Below are positions 17,755 to 25,510 of a stretch of DNA of 40,036 nt, one piece after another. The number at the start of each line of letters is the position of its first letter. The first letter of the stretch is position 1. The notes below the pieces were generated by a model. The model made no database searches and was not told the origin of the DNA. It saw only the letters and a program-made list of their open reading frames with translations. The translations under genes and the position numbers were made by a program. This stretch comes from Candidatus Omnitrophota bacterium. Lineage in GTDB: Bacteria > Omnitrophota > Gorgyraeia > 2-01-FULL-45-10. The DNA is taken from the NCBI GenBank assembly GCA_018823705.1, contig JAHJHP010000071.1, forward strand, positions 1 to 40,036. The letters are read 5' to 3'.

Positions 17755-19461
17755 ATGAATTACGAATCGTGGAGCATAATAGACGCTATTGGTAAGCTGA
17801 ATAAAACGATTTATTTGCCAGCCATTCAAAGAGGTTTTGTTTGGGATACGGTTAGAGTAGAAAAATTGTTTGATTCGCTGATGGGCGACTATCCTATCGG
17901 GTCTTTCCTTTTCTGGAAAATAGACGAGCTGCATAAAGACGATTGGACTTCATATGAATTTATTCGTGATTTTGACGAAGACAATCCAAATAATAAGGAA
18001 GCAAATCTGGCAGGTGTAAATAAAGATATTTATTTGGTTTTAGATGGACAGCAAAGATTAAGCTCGCTATTCATTGGATTAAAAGGTTCATATCGTTATT
18101 TTCACTATAAGGAACGGAAAACCAAATTATTTCTAAATCTATTGAAAGAACCAAAAAGAAATGAGGATAGCCCTGAAGAGTTAGCCTACCAGTTTGAGTT
18201 CAGGGAATCAGACAAAACTGACACCCCAGATAAAGAATTGTGGTATGAGGTCGGGAAGATAATGAATTTTGAAGATTCTGAATATGCCAAAAAAGACATA
18301 AGTGGTTTAGTTCATAGCCTGGAAGAGGAGAGGCGAAACAATGCCAATATGTTGATTGGACGGCTGCATACAAGGATACACACATATAAAAGTATAAATT
18401 ATTATGAAGAGAAATCACAAGATTACGATAAGGTGGTAGAGGTCTTCATAAGGGCCAATACTGCAGGCAAGCCTCTCGGATATTCAGATATCTTGCTATC
18501 TACCGCAACAGCAAAATGGAAAATTTTAAACGCAAGAGAAGAGATTGAACAATTTACCGACTCCGTTAATTCCATCGGAAATGGGTATGAATTTGGGAAA
18601 GATTTTGTTCTCAAAGGATGTCTGTATCTTACGCAAGAATTAGAGATTCAATATAAGGTGAAGAATTTTACAAAAAGTAACCTAGAGAAAATTGAAAACA
18701 ATTGGAGCAATATAAAAAAGTATCTGGAAGATACGGTAGATTTGATAAGTAAGTATGGTCTTGCGAATAAAAATATCATAGCTCCAAACGCACTTTTGCC
18801 ATTAGCGTTTTATCTGTTAAAGTTAGGGAAGAAAAATTATATAGAATCATCTCATATAGATGATGTGAGGAATCAGAATATTATTCAAAAGTGGTTAATA
18901 CTCGTGTTGTTAAAAAATGTATTTGGAACATCATCCGATACAATATTAAAACGCTTGAGGGATGTTTTATTACAGCAAAAAAGTTATGGCAGTTTTCCTT
19001 TCGTAGAATTGAATAAGGAATTAGCAATCGAACCTAAATTTAATGAAGCCGAATTAGAAAAACTTCTATTGAACGAATATAAAAACAAATATTGCTATTC
19101 AGTATTGTCCTTGCTTTATCAGGGCAGAGATTGGAAAGATAAGAAATATCACGAAGACCATATTTTTCCAAAAAGCGAGTTTACAGAAGCAAAGCTGAGA
19201 GCGAGAGGTTATGATGGCGAAAAGGTAAAATCGTATAGAAAATATTACAACACGGTAGCGAACCTCCAATTGCTCACTGATAGTGAAAACTTAGATAAAA
19301 GAGCTCAATCGTTTGATAAGTGGCTGGCGACAAGAGATGCTAATTTTAAGAACAGACATTCTATCCCAACATTACCGTCTTATAATTTTGATAATTTTAT
19401 TAAATTTATAGAAGAAAGAAGAAAAATAGTCACAGATAAGCTTCAAACCATTACGCTTTGA
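17755..19461 (+). CDS. DUF262 + DUF1524 protein (GmrSD-type, type IV restriction-like)
   Basis: LPAIQRGFVWD, LDGQQRLSSLFIGL, and C-terminal HEDHIFPKSEF...NTVANLQLLTDSEN HNH motif. Confidence 0.88.
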   Translation: MNYESWSIIDAIGKLNKTIYLPAIQRGFVWDTVRVEKLFDSLMGDYPIGSFLFWKIDELHKDDWTSYEFIRDFDEDNPNNKEANLAGVNKDIYLVLDGQQRLSSLFIGLKGSYRYFHYKERKTKLFLNLLKEPKRNEDSPEELAYQFEFRESDKTDTPDKELWYEVGKIMNFEDSEYAKKDISGLVHSLEEERRNNANMLIGRLHTRIHTYKSINYYEEKSQDYDKVVEVFIRANTAGKPLGYSDILLSTATAKWKILNAREEIEQFTDSVNSIGNGYEFGKDFVLKGCLYLTQELEIQYKVKNFTKSNLEKIENNWSNIKKYLEDTVDLISKYGLANKNIIAPNALLPLAFYLLKLGKKNYIESSHIDDVRNQNIIQKWLILVLLKNVFGTSSDTILKRLRDVLLQQKSYGSFPFVELNKELAIEPKFNEAELEKLLLNEYKNKYCYSVLSLLYQGRDWKDKKYHEDHIFPKSEFTEAKLRARGYDGEKVKSYRKYYNTVANLQLLTDSENLDKRAQSFDKWLATRDANFKNRHSIPTLPSYNFDNFIKFIEERRKIVTDKLQTITL

Positions 19462-19561
19462 ATACTACAATGAGTGCCTCGGTATAATAGCGACATAGTA
19501 ACCTCTATCAATTGAAGATGTGGTGAAAAAGTAGCGGTGAGGACGTCGGGATAAAAATGAG

Positions 19562-19888
19562 ATGAGAAGAATCAGCCTGTTTGTTATCGCTATAGTTTTA
19601 TCAATAACGTCATCCGTATGGGGCAATGATGATGCAGTTAACATGGCACCAGATGGAACCTATGTATATGGCAATCCCCAGATGGCACCTGATGGCTCAT
19701 ATGTTGGCGGGCAGCCTAAAATGACCCCAGTTGGCTCATATGTAGGAGGCACGGACGGAGTTAATATGGCTCCTGATGGTTCATATGTCGGTGGGAAGCC
19801 ACAGATGGCTCCTGACGGTAGCTATGTAGGCGGTGACCCGCATATGACGCCAGACGGAAGCTATGTTGGCGATGGTAGTGAGGATTAA
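19562..19888 (+). CDS. Secreted tandem-repeat protein (MAPDGSYVGG repeats)
   Basis: Signal-peptide-like start then about six ~13-aa repeats M(A/T)PDGSYVGG. Confidence 0.7.
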   Translation: MRRISLFVIAIVLSITSSVWGNDDAVNMAPDGTYVYGNPQMAPDGSYVGGQPKMTPVGSYVGGTDGVNMAPDGSYVGGKPQMAPDGSYVGGDPHMTPDGSYVGDGSED

Positions 19889-19955
19889 GTATGGGCGGTG
19901 AGGACGGTTCAGGATGTATAGTATATTAAAATTAAACCTATGGCGTAGTGCTTCA

Positions 19956-20069
19956 AGTAACCGGTGGCAAACAGCGAATAGAACACGGGCTTGATATTTT
20001 GCCAATAAGTCCAAGCTTGCAGATAAATTGATTGAGAAATTCGAGGAGATTGGGAAGTACATTAAATGA
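19956..20069 (+). pseudogene. Degraded gene end NRWQTANRTRA*YFANKSKLADKLIEKFEEIGKYIK*
   Basis: Coding-like frame with internal stop; stop overlaps the ATG of 20066; related to 12440-12478. Confidence 0.4.
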
Positions 20070-20776
20070 GCGATTATAGAAAATTTTGGGACTCAGCGAC
20101 ATTTAAAGCGACTGTGATTTCCAGTGGGATAGCCGTCATCATAGCCATTATAGGGTTTCTTATTAACTGGCATCTGTCAATGAGCGCTAATAAGATAGCT
20201 CAGAAAGCTAATGGGATAGCGGAAAAGAGTTCTAATGCGGCGCAAGAAGCTCTAACGTTCACCAAAAAAGAATTCGCCATACAATATACTCCGGAGCTTA
20301 GGGCGTATATGAGGTCGTGGAATATTTACGTAGGAGATGGCACTAAAATAGGCCGGAAAGATAACGTAATTGAAATACCGCTGGCTATATGTAACAAGAG
20401 TTATGGTATTGCCAAAGACGTTAAATTGAATTTATTATATAACTATGGCACCGGTGGTGATAAAGAAATGGGCCTTGTGATTCCGGTTATAAAGGGGACT
20501 GAAAGCATTCCTTTGCCATCTTTTGTGCCATCCATATTAGCAGGTGCACAGGAAGCCTATGCTTCCAAAAAGAATATATTCAAAATGAAAATATTCCTTG
20601 ATTGGGAAGATGCTTCCGGAAAGAAGTATAACTCTGTAGAGCTTTTCGAATTAGATATAACAGAATCCTACTCTGATTATCCTTCCAGCTTCAGATTTAC
20701 CTCAATAGGCTATTATAATACTGTTACATCATCGAATGAGTTCAATAAGTATTCGTTGAGAAAAATTGATTATTGA
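20066..20776 (+). CDS. Membrane-anchored protein of unknown function
   Basis: Single N-terminal TM followed by soluble domain. Confidence 0.6.
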   Translation: MSDYRKFWDSATFKATVISSGIAVIIAIIGFLINWHLSMSANKIAQKANGIAEKSSNAAQEALTFTKKEFAIQYTPELRAYMRSWNIYVGDGTKIGRKDNVIEIPLAICNKSYGIAKDVKLNLLYNYGTGGDKEMGLVIPVIKGTESIPLPSFVPSILAGAQEAYASKKNIFKMKIFLDWEDASGKKYNSVELFELDITESYSDYPSSFRFTSIGYYNTVTSSNEFNKYSLRKIDY

Positions 20777-20789
20777 TACTGCCCACAAA

Positions 20790-20807
20790 TTGTCCGAATT
20801 CGGACAA
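20790..20807. repeat. 18-bp perfect palindrome ttgtccgaattcggacaa
   Basis: Read directly; sits between CDS 20066-20776 and the structured RNA copy 1. Confidence 0.8.
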
Positions 20808-20820
20808 CTTGGTGTTGGTG

Positions 20821-20980
20821 TGCCACGTAACGCTCTTCACCAATAGATTAAAGTTCTATCAACACAGTTTCCACTTCGGGTGTTGTAGCTAACTGCAGGG
20901 TGTCTGTCGTAAGACGGACTCTGAAGAGCGGTGGATAGCGAACATTTAGCCCGTAACGAATGGGTGAACTCGCGGTGGCA
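20821..20980 (+). ncRNA. Structured non-coding repeat, copy 1 (uninterrupted)
   Basis: Outer stem tgccac/gtggca, inner stem cgctcttc/gaagagcg, GTAA-capped 7-bp hairpin, cacttcgggtg hairpin; homologous to copy 2 at 22142-22436. Confidence 0.65.
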
Positions 20981-21219
20981 TTTATATCTGGCGACCCGCC
21001 ATAAAAACTTTGGAAGAGATGCTTTTAGACGGCAAGAAAAATCCCTTCCACAAAAGCTTATCTCCGCCTGAAAAAGACTCACCATCTTACGCACAAAGTA
21101 ATATCGAAAGAAGAGATGCCTTATCATATTTGCCGGATTAGTAAGCTATTCTTTCGGCGAATGAGTTATTATCAGTATCCCTTTAAAAACCGGTCTGTTA
21201 CAAAATTTTAGCAAATCGC

Positions 21220-21257
21220 TTGACAATCTTGGATTTTGAATATATACTGTATATATG
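21220..21257 (+). promoter_or_regulatory. Promoter with overlapping AT-rich dyad upstream of regulator 21255
   Basis: TTGACA (21220-21225)-N17-TATACT (21243-21248) within tatatactgtatata. Confidence 0.7.
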
Positions 21258-21758
21258 TCAAATATTCTTGGAAATTCTACATTGTTTGAAACTGCAGTCG
21301 AGTTAAAGGTGTCGCCCTCTTGGCTAAATAAAATACAAAACAAGACGGGGATTGGCGGTAAGACCGGCGTGCGTGGTAACAGGACAAGCATTAGTGACGA
21401 TGATATTGAAATTTTCCGGAATGTTAAGCTCCTTCGAGATTTAGATTTTGAGATAGAAGAAATTAAAAAGATATACGAATTAGAAAAAGAAATGATTTCC
21501 CTCGCAGGCGGCCACGAATCAACAAATCTTACGATATACAGTGACAATGACCGATGCTTTATTCTTCATCCTTATAAATTTTCGGTTCCGCTTTTTGAGA
21601 AAATTGGAGGTAGTAAACTGACAAAAGTAGAGAGTGAAAAATACGAAAACAACGCCGAAGAGCTAAAGAAAATTTTTGAAGAAGAAATGCGCAGAGCAGA
21701 GAGCAAGGTTAATGTGTATAGAAATTTATTGAAGAGAAGAGGCAAGAGTAAGAAGTAA
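21255..21758 (+). CDS. MerR-like transcriptional regulator
   Basis: N-terminal HTH-like segment, SDDDIEIFRNVKLLRDLDFEIEEIKKIYELEKE and C-terminal coiled coil. Confidence 0.6.
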   Translation: MSNILGNSTLFETAVELKVSPSWLNKIQNKTGIGGKTGVRGNRTSISDDDIEIFRNVKLLRDLDFEIEEIKKIYELEKEMISLAGGHESTNLTIYSDNDRCFILHPYKFSVPLFEKIGGSKLTKVESEKYENNAEELKKIFEEEMRRAESKVNVYRNLLKRRGKSKK

Positions 21759-21778
21759 GGGTATTTTTTTTAGTCATA

Positions 21779-21797
21779 ATATACACAGCGTGTATAT
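21779..21797. promoter_or_regulatory. Candidate operator atatacac-agc-gtgtatat
   Basis: Perfect 8-bp inverted repeat with 3-bp spacer, resembling the dyad at 21242-21257. Confidence 0.55.
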
Positions 21798-21826
21798 GTC
21801 GTGAATAAAAATAGAAAGGATTCAAG

Positions 21827-22003
21827 ATGGGAAAATATGTCGGCGTAAAAGAGGTGTCGGAGTATTTAGGGTTATCACGAGGCACAATTTATTATTACAT
21901 TGCCAAGAAGAAAATTCCATTTTATCGCTTTAATGGAAAGCCAAGATTTATTCTTGATGAAATTGACAAGGTAATAGCAAGAAAGAGCGAGGGGATGAAA
22001 TGA
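21827..22003 (+). CDS. HTH_17/excisionase-like protein, 58 aa
   Basis: MGKYVGVKEVSEYLGLSRGTIYYYIAKKKIPFYRFNGKPRFILDEIDKVIARKSEGMK* (not in ORF track). Confidence 0.75.
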   Translation: MGKYVGVKEVSEYLGLSRGTIYYYIAKKKIPFYRFNGKPRFILDEIDKVIARKSEGMK

Positions 22004-22170
22004 GTTCACAGGACAGGATGGCTATCGAGGAAATATCGAAGATATTAGGTATAAGTGTTAACACGCTTCAAAGAAGGGCTTGGCGACAAAGAGCAGGATG
22101 TCCTATCAAAAAGATAGGTAGATATTTCCGGCTTTTATATTACATGCCACGTAGCGCTCTTTACCCATGA
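22000..22170 (+). CDS. HTH protein whose 3' end runs into the structured repeat (probably truncated)
   Basis: MSSQDRMAIEEISKILGISVNTLQRRAWRQRAGCPIKKIGRYFRLLYYMPRSALYP*; last codons lie in ncRNA copy 2 and the insertion. Confidence 0.5.
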   Translation: MSSQDRMAIEEISKILGISVNTLQRRAWRQRAGCPIKKIGRYFRLLYYMPRSALYP

Positions 22171-22436
22171 ACCAGAAAGCCACGCCTGTGAGGGCGTGGA
22201 TGAATGGCTTTCGGTTCAGGGTTTCGCTCCATCGTAAGCGAAACCCTATAAGAAAAGAAGCCACCGCTGTAAGGCGGTGGAGCTTCACCAATAGATTAAA
22301 GTCCTATTAACACAGTTCCCACTTCGGGTGTTGTAGCTAACTGCAGGGTGTTTGTCACAAGGCAGAATTTGACGAGCAGTAATGCAAACATCCAACCTGT
22401 AACGAACGTGAACTCGTGACGGCGCTTGAGGCATGT
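22142..22436 (+). ncRNA. Structured non-coding repeat, copy 2, interrupted by a 124-bp insertion
   Basis: Outer stem acatgcc/ggcatgt; caccaatagattaaagtcctattaacacagttcccacttcgggtgttgtagctaactgcagggtgt nearly identical to copy 1. Confidence 0.65.
22165..22288 (+). mobile_element. 124-bp IS200/IS605-type palindromic MITE (PATE-like), no transposase
   Basis: Follows TTAC; ends with a gaagccaccgctgtaaggcggtggagcttcac hairpin; three strong hairpins; absent from copy 1 of the host repeat. Confidence 0.6.
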
Positions 22437-22581
22437 ATAAAGAAGCAGTAAGGTATTAAAGGGGCTGACGCTAATAGCCAGAAAGGATAATAATTATGCT
22501 TGCCTACCCAGTATTCTGCCACTCAAGTTTTATTATCCAGCGGGAATATCAAAATTCTTATTATAAAAGGAGCATGCCAAG

Positions 22582-22821
22582 ATGGAGCTATTAGAGCTAT
22601 CTGACATCTATCCGTCAGCTTTTTTGTGCTGTATGGGATTGAACTATAAGATAAAAAGCGAATCGAATTCAAACAGAAAAAGGCGGGTGATTTTTATCTT
22701 TGAGGACGACAACGCACAAGAGCTGTGCCGTAATTTCTATGCAGGGCAGGAAGACAAGGTTTCCGCCAACCATTACGCGAGGATTTTGAAAGAGCTAAAG
22801 TCACTGGTTCATAATTATTAA
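22582..22821 (+). CDS. DUF5659-like small protein
   Basis: 79 aa, SAFLCCMGLNYKI...RRVIFIFEDDN...CRNFYAGQEDKVSANHYARILKELKSLV. Confidence 0.5.
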   Translation: MELLELSDIYPSAFLCCMGLNYKIKSESNSNRKRRVIFIFEDDNAQELCRNFYAGQEDKVSANHYARILKELKSLVHNY

Positions 22822-22836
22822 ACCATAAGGAAAAAT

Positions 22837-24666
22837 ATGTATCAGCAATTTTGGGCTGACAGGATTCAGAACACCAGAATAACAGGCAACCAAATAAACA
22901 GCGATTGCCCTTTCTGCAAAAAAGAAAAACACTTCTACGCCAGCATAGATACGGGGCAGTTCAATTGTAAGCTCTGCGGCAAGAGTGGCAACGCCATAAC
23001 CTTCCTAAGAGATTATGAGCATAAAAAAAGTAATGAGGTTACAGAGCGCCTTACCTCATATGGAATAAATGAGGATAATCGTGCTTCACCCAAAATTTCA
23101 GACCATGCTTTCTACAAGAGATTTGACGAACGTCTTGTGGAGCAATACGTCGCCAACCTGCCAGAAGGTACACTAAAGAACTTCGCCGAAGAACGAGGTC
23201 TGCCGGTAGAGATACTTAAGAAGTACAAAATCGGAATGAACGACCATGACGAGTTCACCCTTCCTATATATGATGCCCAAGGTGTAATTCGAGACATACG
23301 ACGTAAGCGCATAGGGGGTGATACCATCTCTTCGGCTGGAGCGGAGTTATTCTTATTCGGCATCCAAGACCTATTATCTAGCGACCGAATATTTGTGACA
23401 GAGGGCGCATGGTCGAAGATGGCTTTAGAAGTGCGAGGATACCCGTCCGTGGGCGTTCCAGGCGCTTTTGTGTTCAAGGATGAATGGATTTCGTATTTTA
23501 AAGATAAAGCAGTTCATATCGTCTACGACTTAGATAACGCAGGAGAAGATGGCGCAAGGAAAGTGATTGAAAAGTTAAATTGCGTAGCAAAAGAAATCCG
23601 AATTATCAAGTTACCCAAAGAATTAGGTGAGGGCAAGGACATCAGGGATTTCTTCAAGAGTGGAAGAACCAAAAAGCAATTTGAGGAGTTAATAGGACAG
23701 GCAGAAATAGCGAAATGCGAAGCAAGCCTTCCCCTTTCACTGCCAGAATTTATGAAACAAGATATCCCGCCCCTCGAATATCATATTTCAGATGTACTTC
23801 CCAGAAGGGGTAAAGGAATGATTTCGGCACAGGCAAACATGGGCAAGACTATACTTGCTCAGAACTTCGCCTTATCAATGGTCTGCGGCAAGACCAAGAT
23901 TCTGGATAAGTTTGATATCTTGTCCGCCCGAGTCCTGTATCTCGACTTAGAGATGGGCGAATCCGCACTTAAGGAGCGATTCCAAAAAATGCAGACGCAG
24001 GTGAATCTTGCCGCCGATAAGCTCTTTATTAAATCTTTACCATCACTTGACCTATTGAGTGACCAACATAAGCAACTATTGGAGGGCTGGCTTGAGAGGT
24101 TAAAGGTAGATGTTCTTATTCTTGACCCCTTGGGTCATGCATGGGTCGGCAACGAGAACGACCAAGAGCAGGTTAGTCGCCTAACGGCGTATCTGAACGA
24201 GCTTATCGCTAAGTTTGAAATTTCCGTTCTTATCCTTCACCACTGGCGCAAGAACACGAAAGGCTACAATTCAGGCGGTCAGATGGCTGCAGGCTCTTAC
24301 AGGTGGGAGGCATGGCTCGACTGTCATATAACGCTTGAAGGCATCATCTCGAGCGTCACCGTCTCAAGCCAGAAGAACCGCCACAGGCCGAAATTCGCTC
24401 CCTTCATAGCCAAGCTTAACGAGGAGACGCTCTGGTTTGAGTATTTGGGCGACTATGAGCAGAAGTTTGACGAATCCGACCTGACCGAACTCTTTGACAG
24501 CTTCGGCTCAGACAGGGTAGCTGTCCCTGACCTGATTGAACGGGCTAAGACACAAAAGATATGCTCAGAGGCGACTATACGGAAGTTGATTAAGGCGACA
24601 GCGCAGTTTGACGTGGATAAGTCGGGTAAAACCCACTATCTGGCTAGAAAAGCACCCAAAAGTTAA
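22837..24666 (+). CDS. Primase-helicase (CHC2-type zinc finger, TOPRIM, RepA-like ATPase)
   Basis: CPFCKKEKHFYASIDTGQFNCKLCG; FVTEGAWSKMALE...VYDLDNAGEDGARK; SAQANMGKTILAQNFALSM Walker A. Confidence 0.88.
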   Translation: MYQQFWADRIQNTRITGNQINSDCPFCKKEKHFYASIDTGQFNCKLCGKSGNAITFLRDYEHKKSNEVTERLTSYGINEDNRASPKISDHAFYKRFDERLVEQYVANLPEGTLKNFAEERGLPVEILKKYKIGMNDHDEFTLPIYDAQGVIRDIRRKRIGGDTISSAGAELFLFGIQDLLSSDRIFVTEGAWSKMALEVRGYPSVGVPGAFVFKDEWISYFKDKAVHIVYDLDNAGEDGARKVIEKLNCVAKEIRIIKLPKELGEGKDIRDFFKSGRTKKQFEELIGQAEIAKCEASLPLSLPEFMKQDIPPLEYHISDVLPRRGKGMISAQANMGKTILAQNFALSMVCGKTKILDKFDILSARVLYLDLEMGESALKERFQKMQTQVNLAADKLFIKSLPSLDLLSDQHKQLLEGWLERLKVDVLILDPLGHAWVGNENDQEQVSRLTAYLNELIAKFEISVLILHHWRKNTKGYNSGGQMAAGSYRWEAWLDCHITLEGIISSVTVSSQKNRHRPKFAPFIAKLNEETLWFEYLGDYEQKFDESDLTELFDSFGSDRVAVPDLIERAKTQKICSEATIRKLIKATAQFDVDKSGKTHYLARKAPKS

Positions 24667-24776
24667 CCATGTTTTATCGTAGTAAAAGGAGTAGTGTGTG
24701 ATTTTTGAATAGCAAAAACGCATATCACGTTATCGTGTTAAAAGGGGTGAGTAAAGAATTTTCCTTGCAAAACACT

Positions 24777-24843
24777 CTGCGGAAAAAGAAGCATCCGAAG
24801 AGCTTCTTTCTGCAGTTTGTTGATAATCGTATCATCGTATCAT
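24777..24843. other. Candidate replication-origin-like non-coding region
   Basis: Long inverted repeat ctgcggaaaaagaagc...gcttctttctgcag followed by 8-bp-period iteron-like atcgtatcatcgtatcat and AT-rich tract, just downstream of primase-helicase. Confidence 0.35.
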
Positions 24844-24985
24844 TATATATAGGAAAACGATTTTTAGTATGACGATTAAAAGAAAAAAGCAGGTATGCCG
24901 CACCGGAGGACGGTATGGCAAGGCGAGAATGAAAGTGGACAGAACATCAGTTAGATAAGTTAAGCAGATTAAAAGGGAAAATCAC

Positions 24986-25252
24986 ATGATACTAAAGGGG
25001 CTTCATCAGTATAAGCTATTCCAAGAAGGGAAACCTCTGACCAGAAAGGGTGCCATATTGGCACAGTGCTACGTATGCAATGGTGCGGAGGAAGGTGGCG
25101 AGGACTGCTTGGGAGGCGAAGCCTGTCCCTTATATCAGTTCTTCCAGTATCGTGGCAAAAAGAGGGTTGAGAATGCAGGTTTTAAGGGCGGAAGAAATAA
25201 AGAAAAAGACGATTTGGGACATCTTTCAGATGATTTTAATGTTCAGAATTGA
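24986..25252 (+). CDS. Cys-rich small protein of phage/element type
   Basis: CYVCNGAEEGGEDCLGGEACPLYQFFQYRGKKR. Confidence 0.6.
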   Translation: MILKGLHQYKLFQEGKPLTRKGAILAQCYVCNGAEEGGEDCLGGEACPLYQFFQYRGKKRVENAGFKGGRNKEKDDLGHLSDDFNVQN

Positions 25253-25291
25253 CTTGCTTTCTTCAAGCGAAGGGGCATGATGTGACAACAT

Positions 25292-25495
25292 ATGGAAGTG
25301 TTTATGGGGAGTGAACAGAGGTATTTATCTCCACAGGAGCTATCGCAGTATCTCGGCATAGCCACACAGACAATCTATGAGTGGACTTCGCAGAAGAAGA
25401 TTCCATTTATAAAACTTGGACGATTGGTCAAATTCGATGTCGCAGAGATAGATGCTTGGATGAAGACGCAAAGGGTAGAGCCATATAATAACTGA
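25292..25495 (+). CDS. AlpA/excisionase-like HTH_17 protein
   Basis: YLSPQELSQYLGIATQTIYEWTSQKKIPFIKLGRLVKFDVAEIDAWMKTQRV, immediately upstream of integrase. Confidence 0.85.
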   Translation: MEVFMGSEQRYLSPQELSQYLGIATQTIYEWTSQKKIPFIKLGRLVKFDVAEIDAWMKTQRVEPYNN

Positions 25496-25510
25496 TGTAT
25501 TTAAGGGGCT

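Noticed and set aside
19640-19880. Regular DNA repeats that could look like a CRISPR array
   Set aside because: Repeats are in frame and encode the MAPDGSYVGG peptide; no spacers of constant length. No CRISPR array seen elsewhere in the window.
20821-22436. Group II intron or rRNA-like origin for the structured repeat
   Set aside because: No recognisable domain V, intron boundary or reverse transcriptase nearby; too short and repeated in non-coding context.
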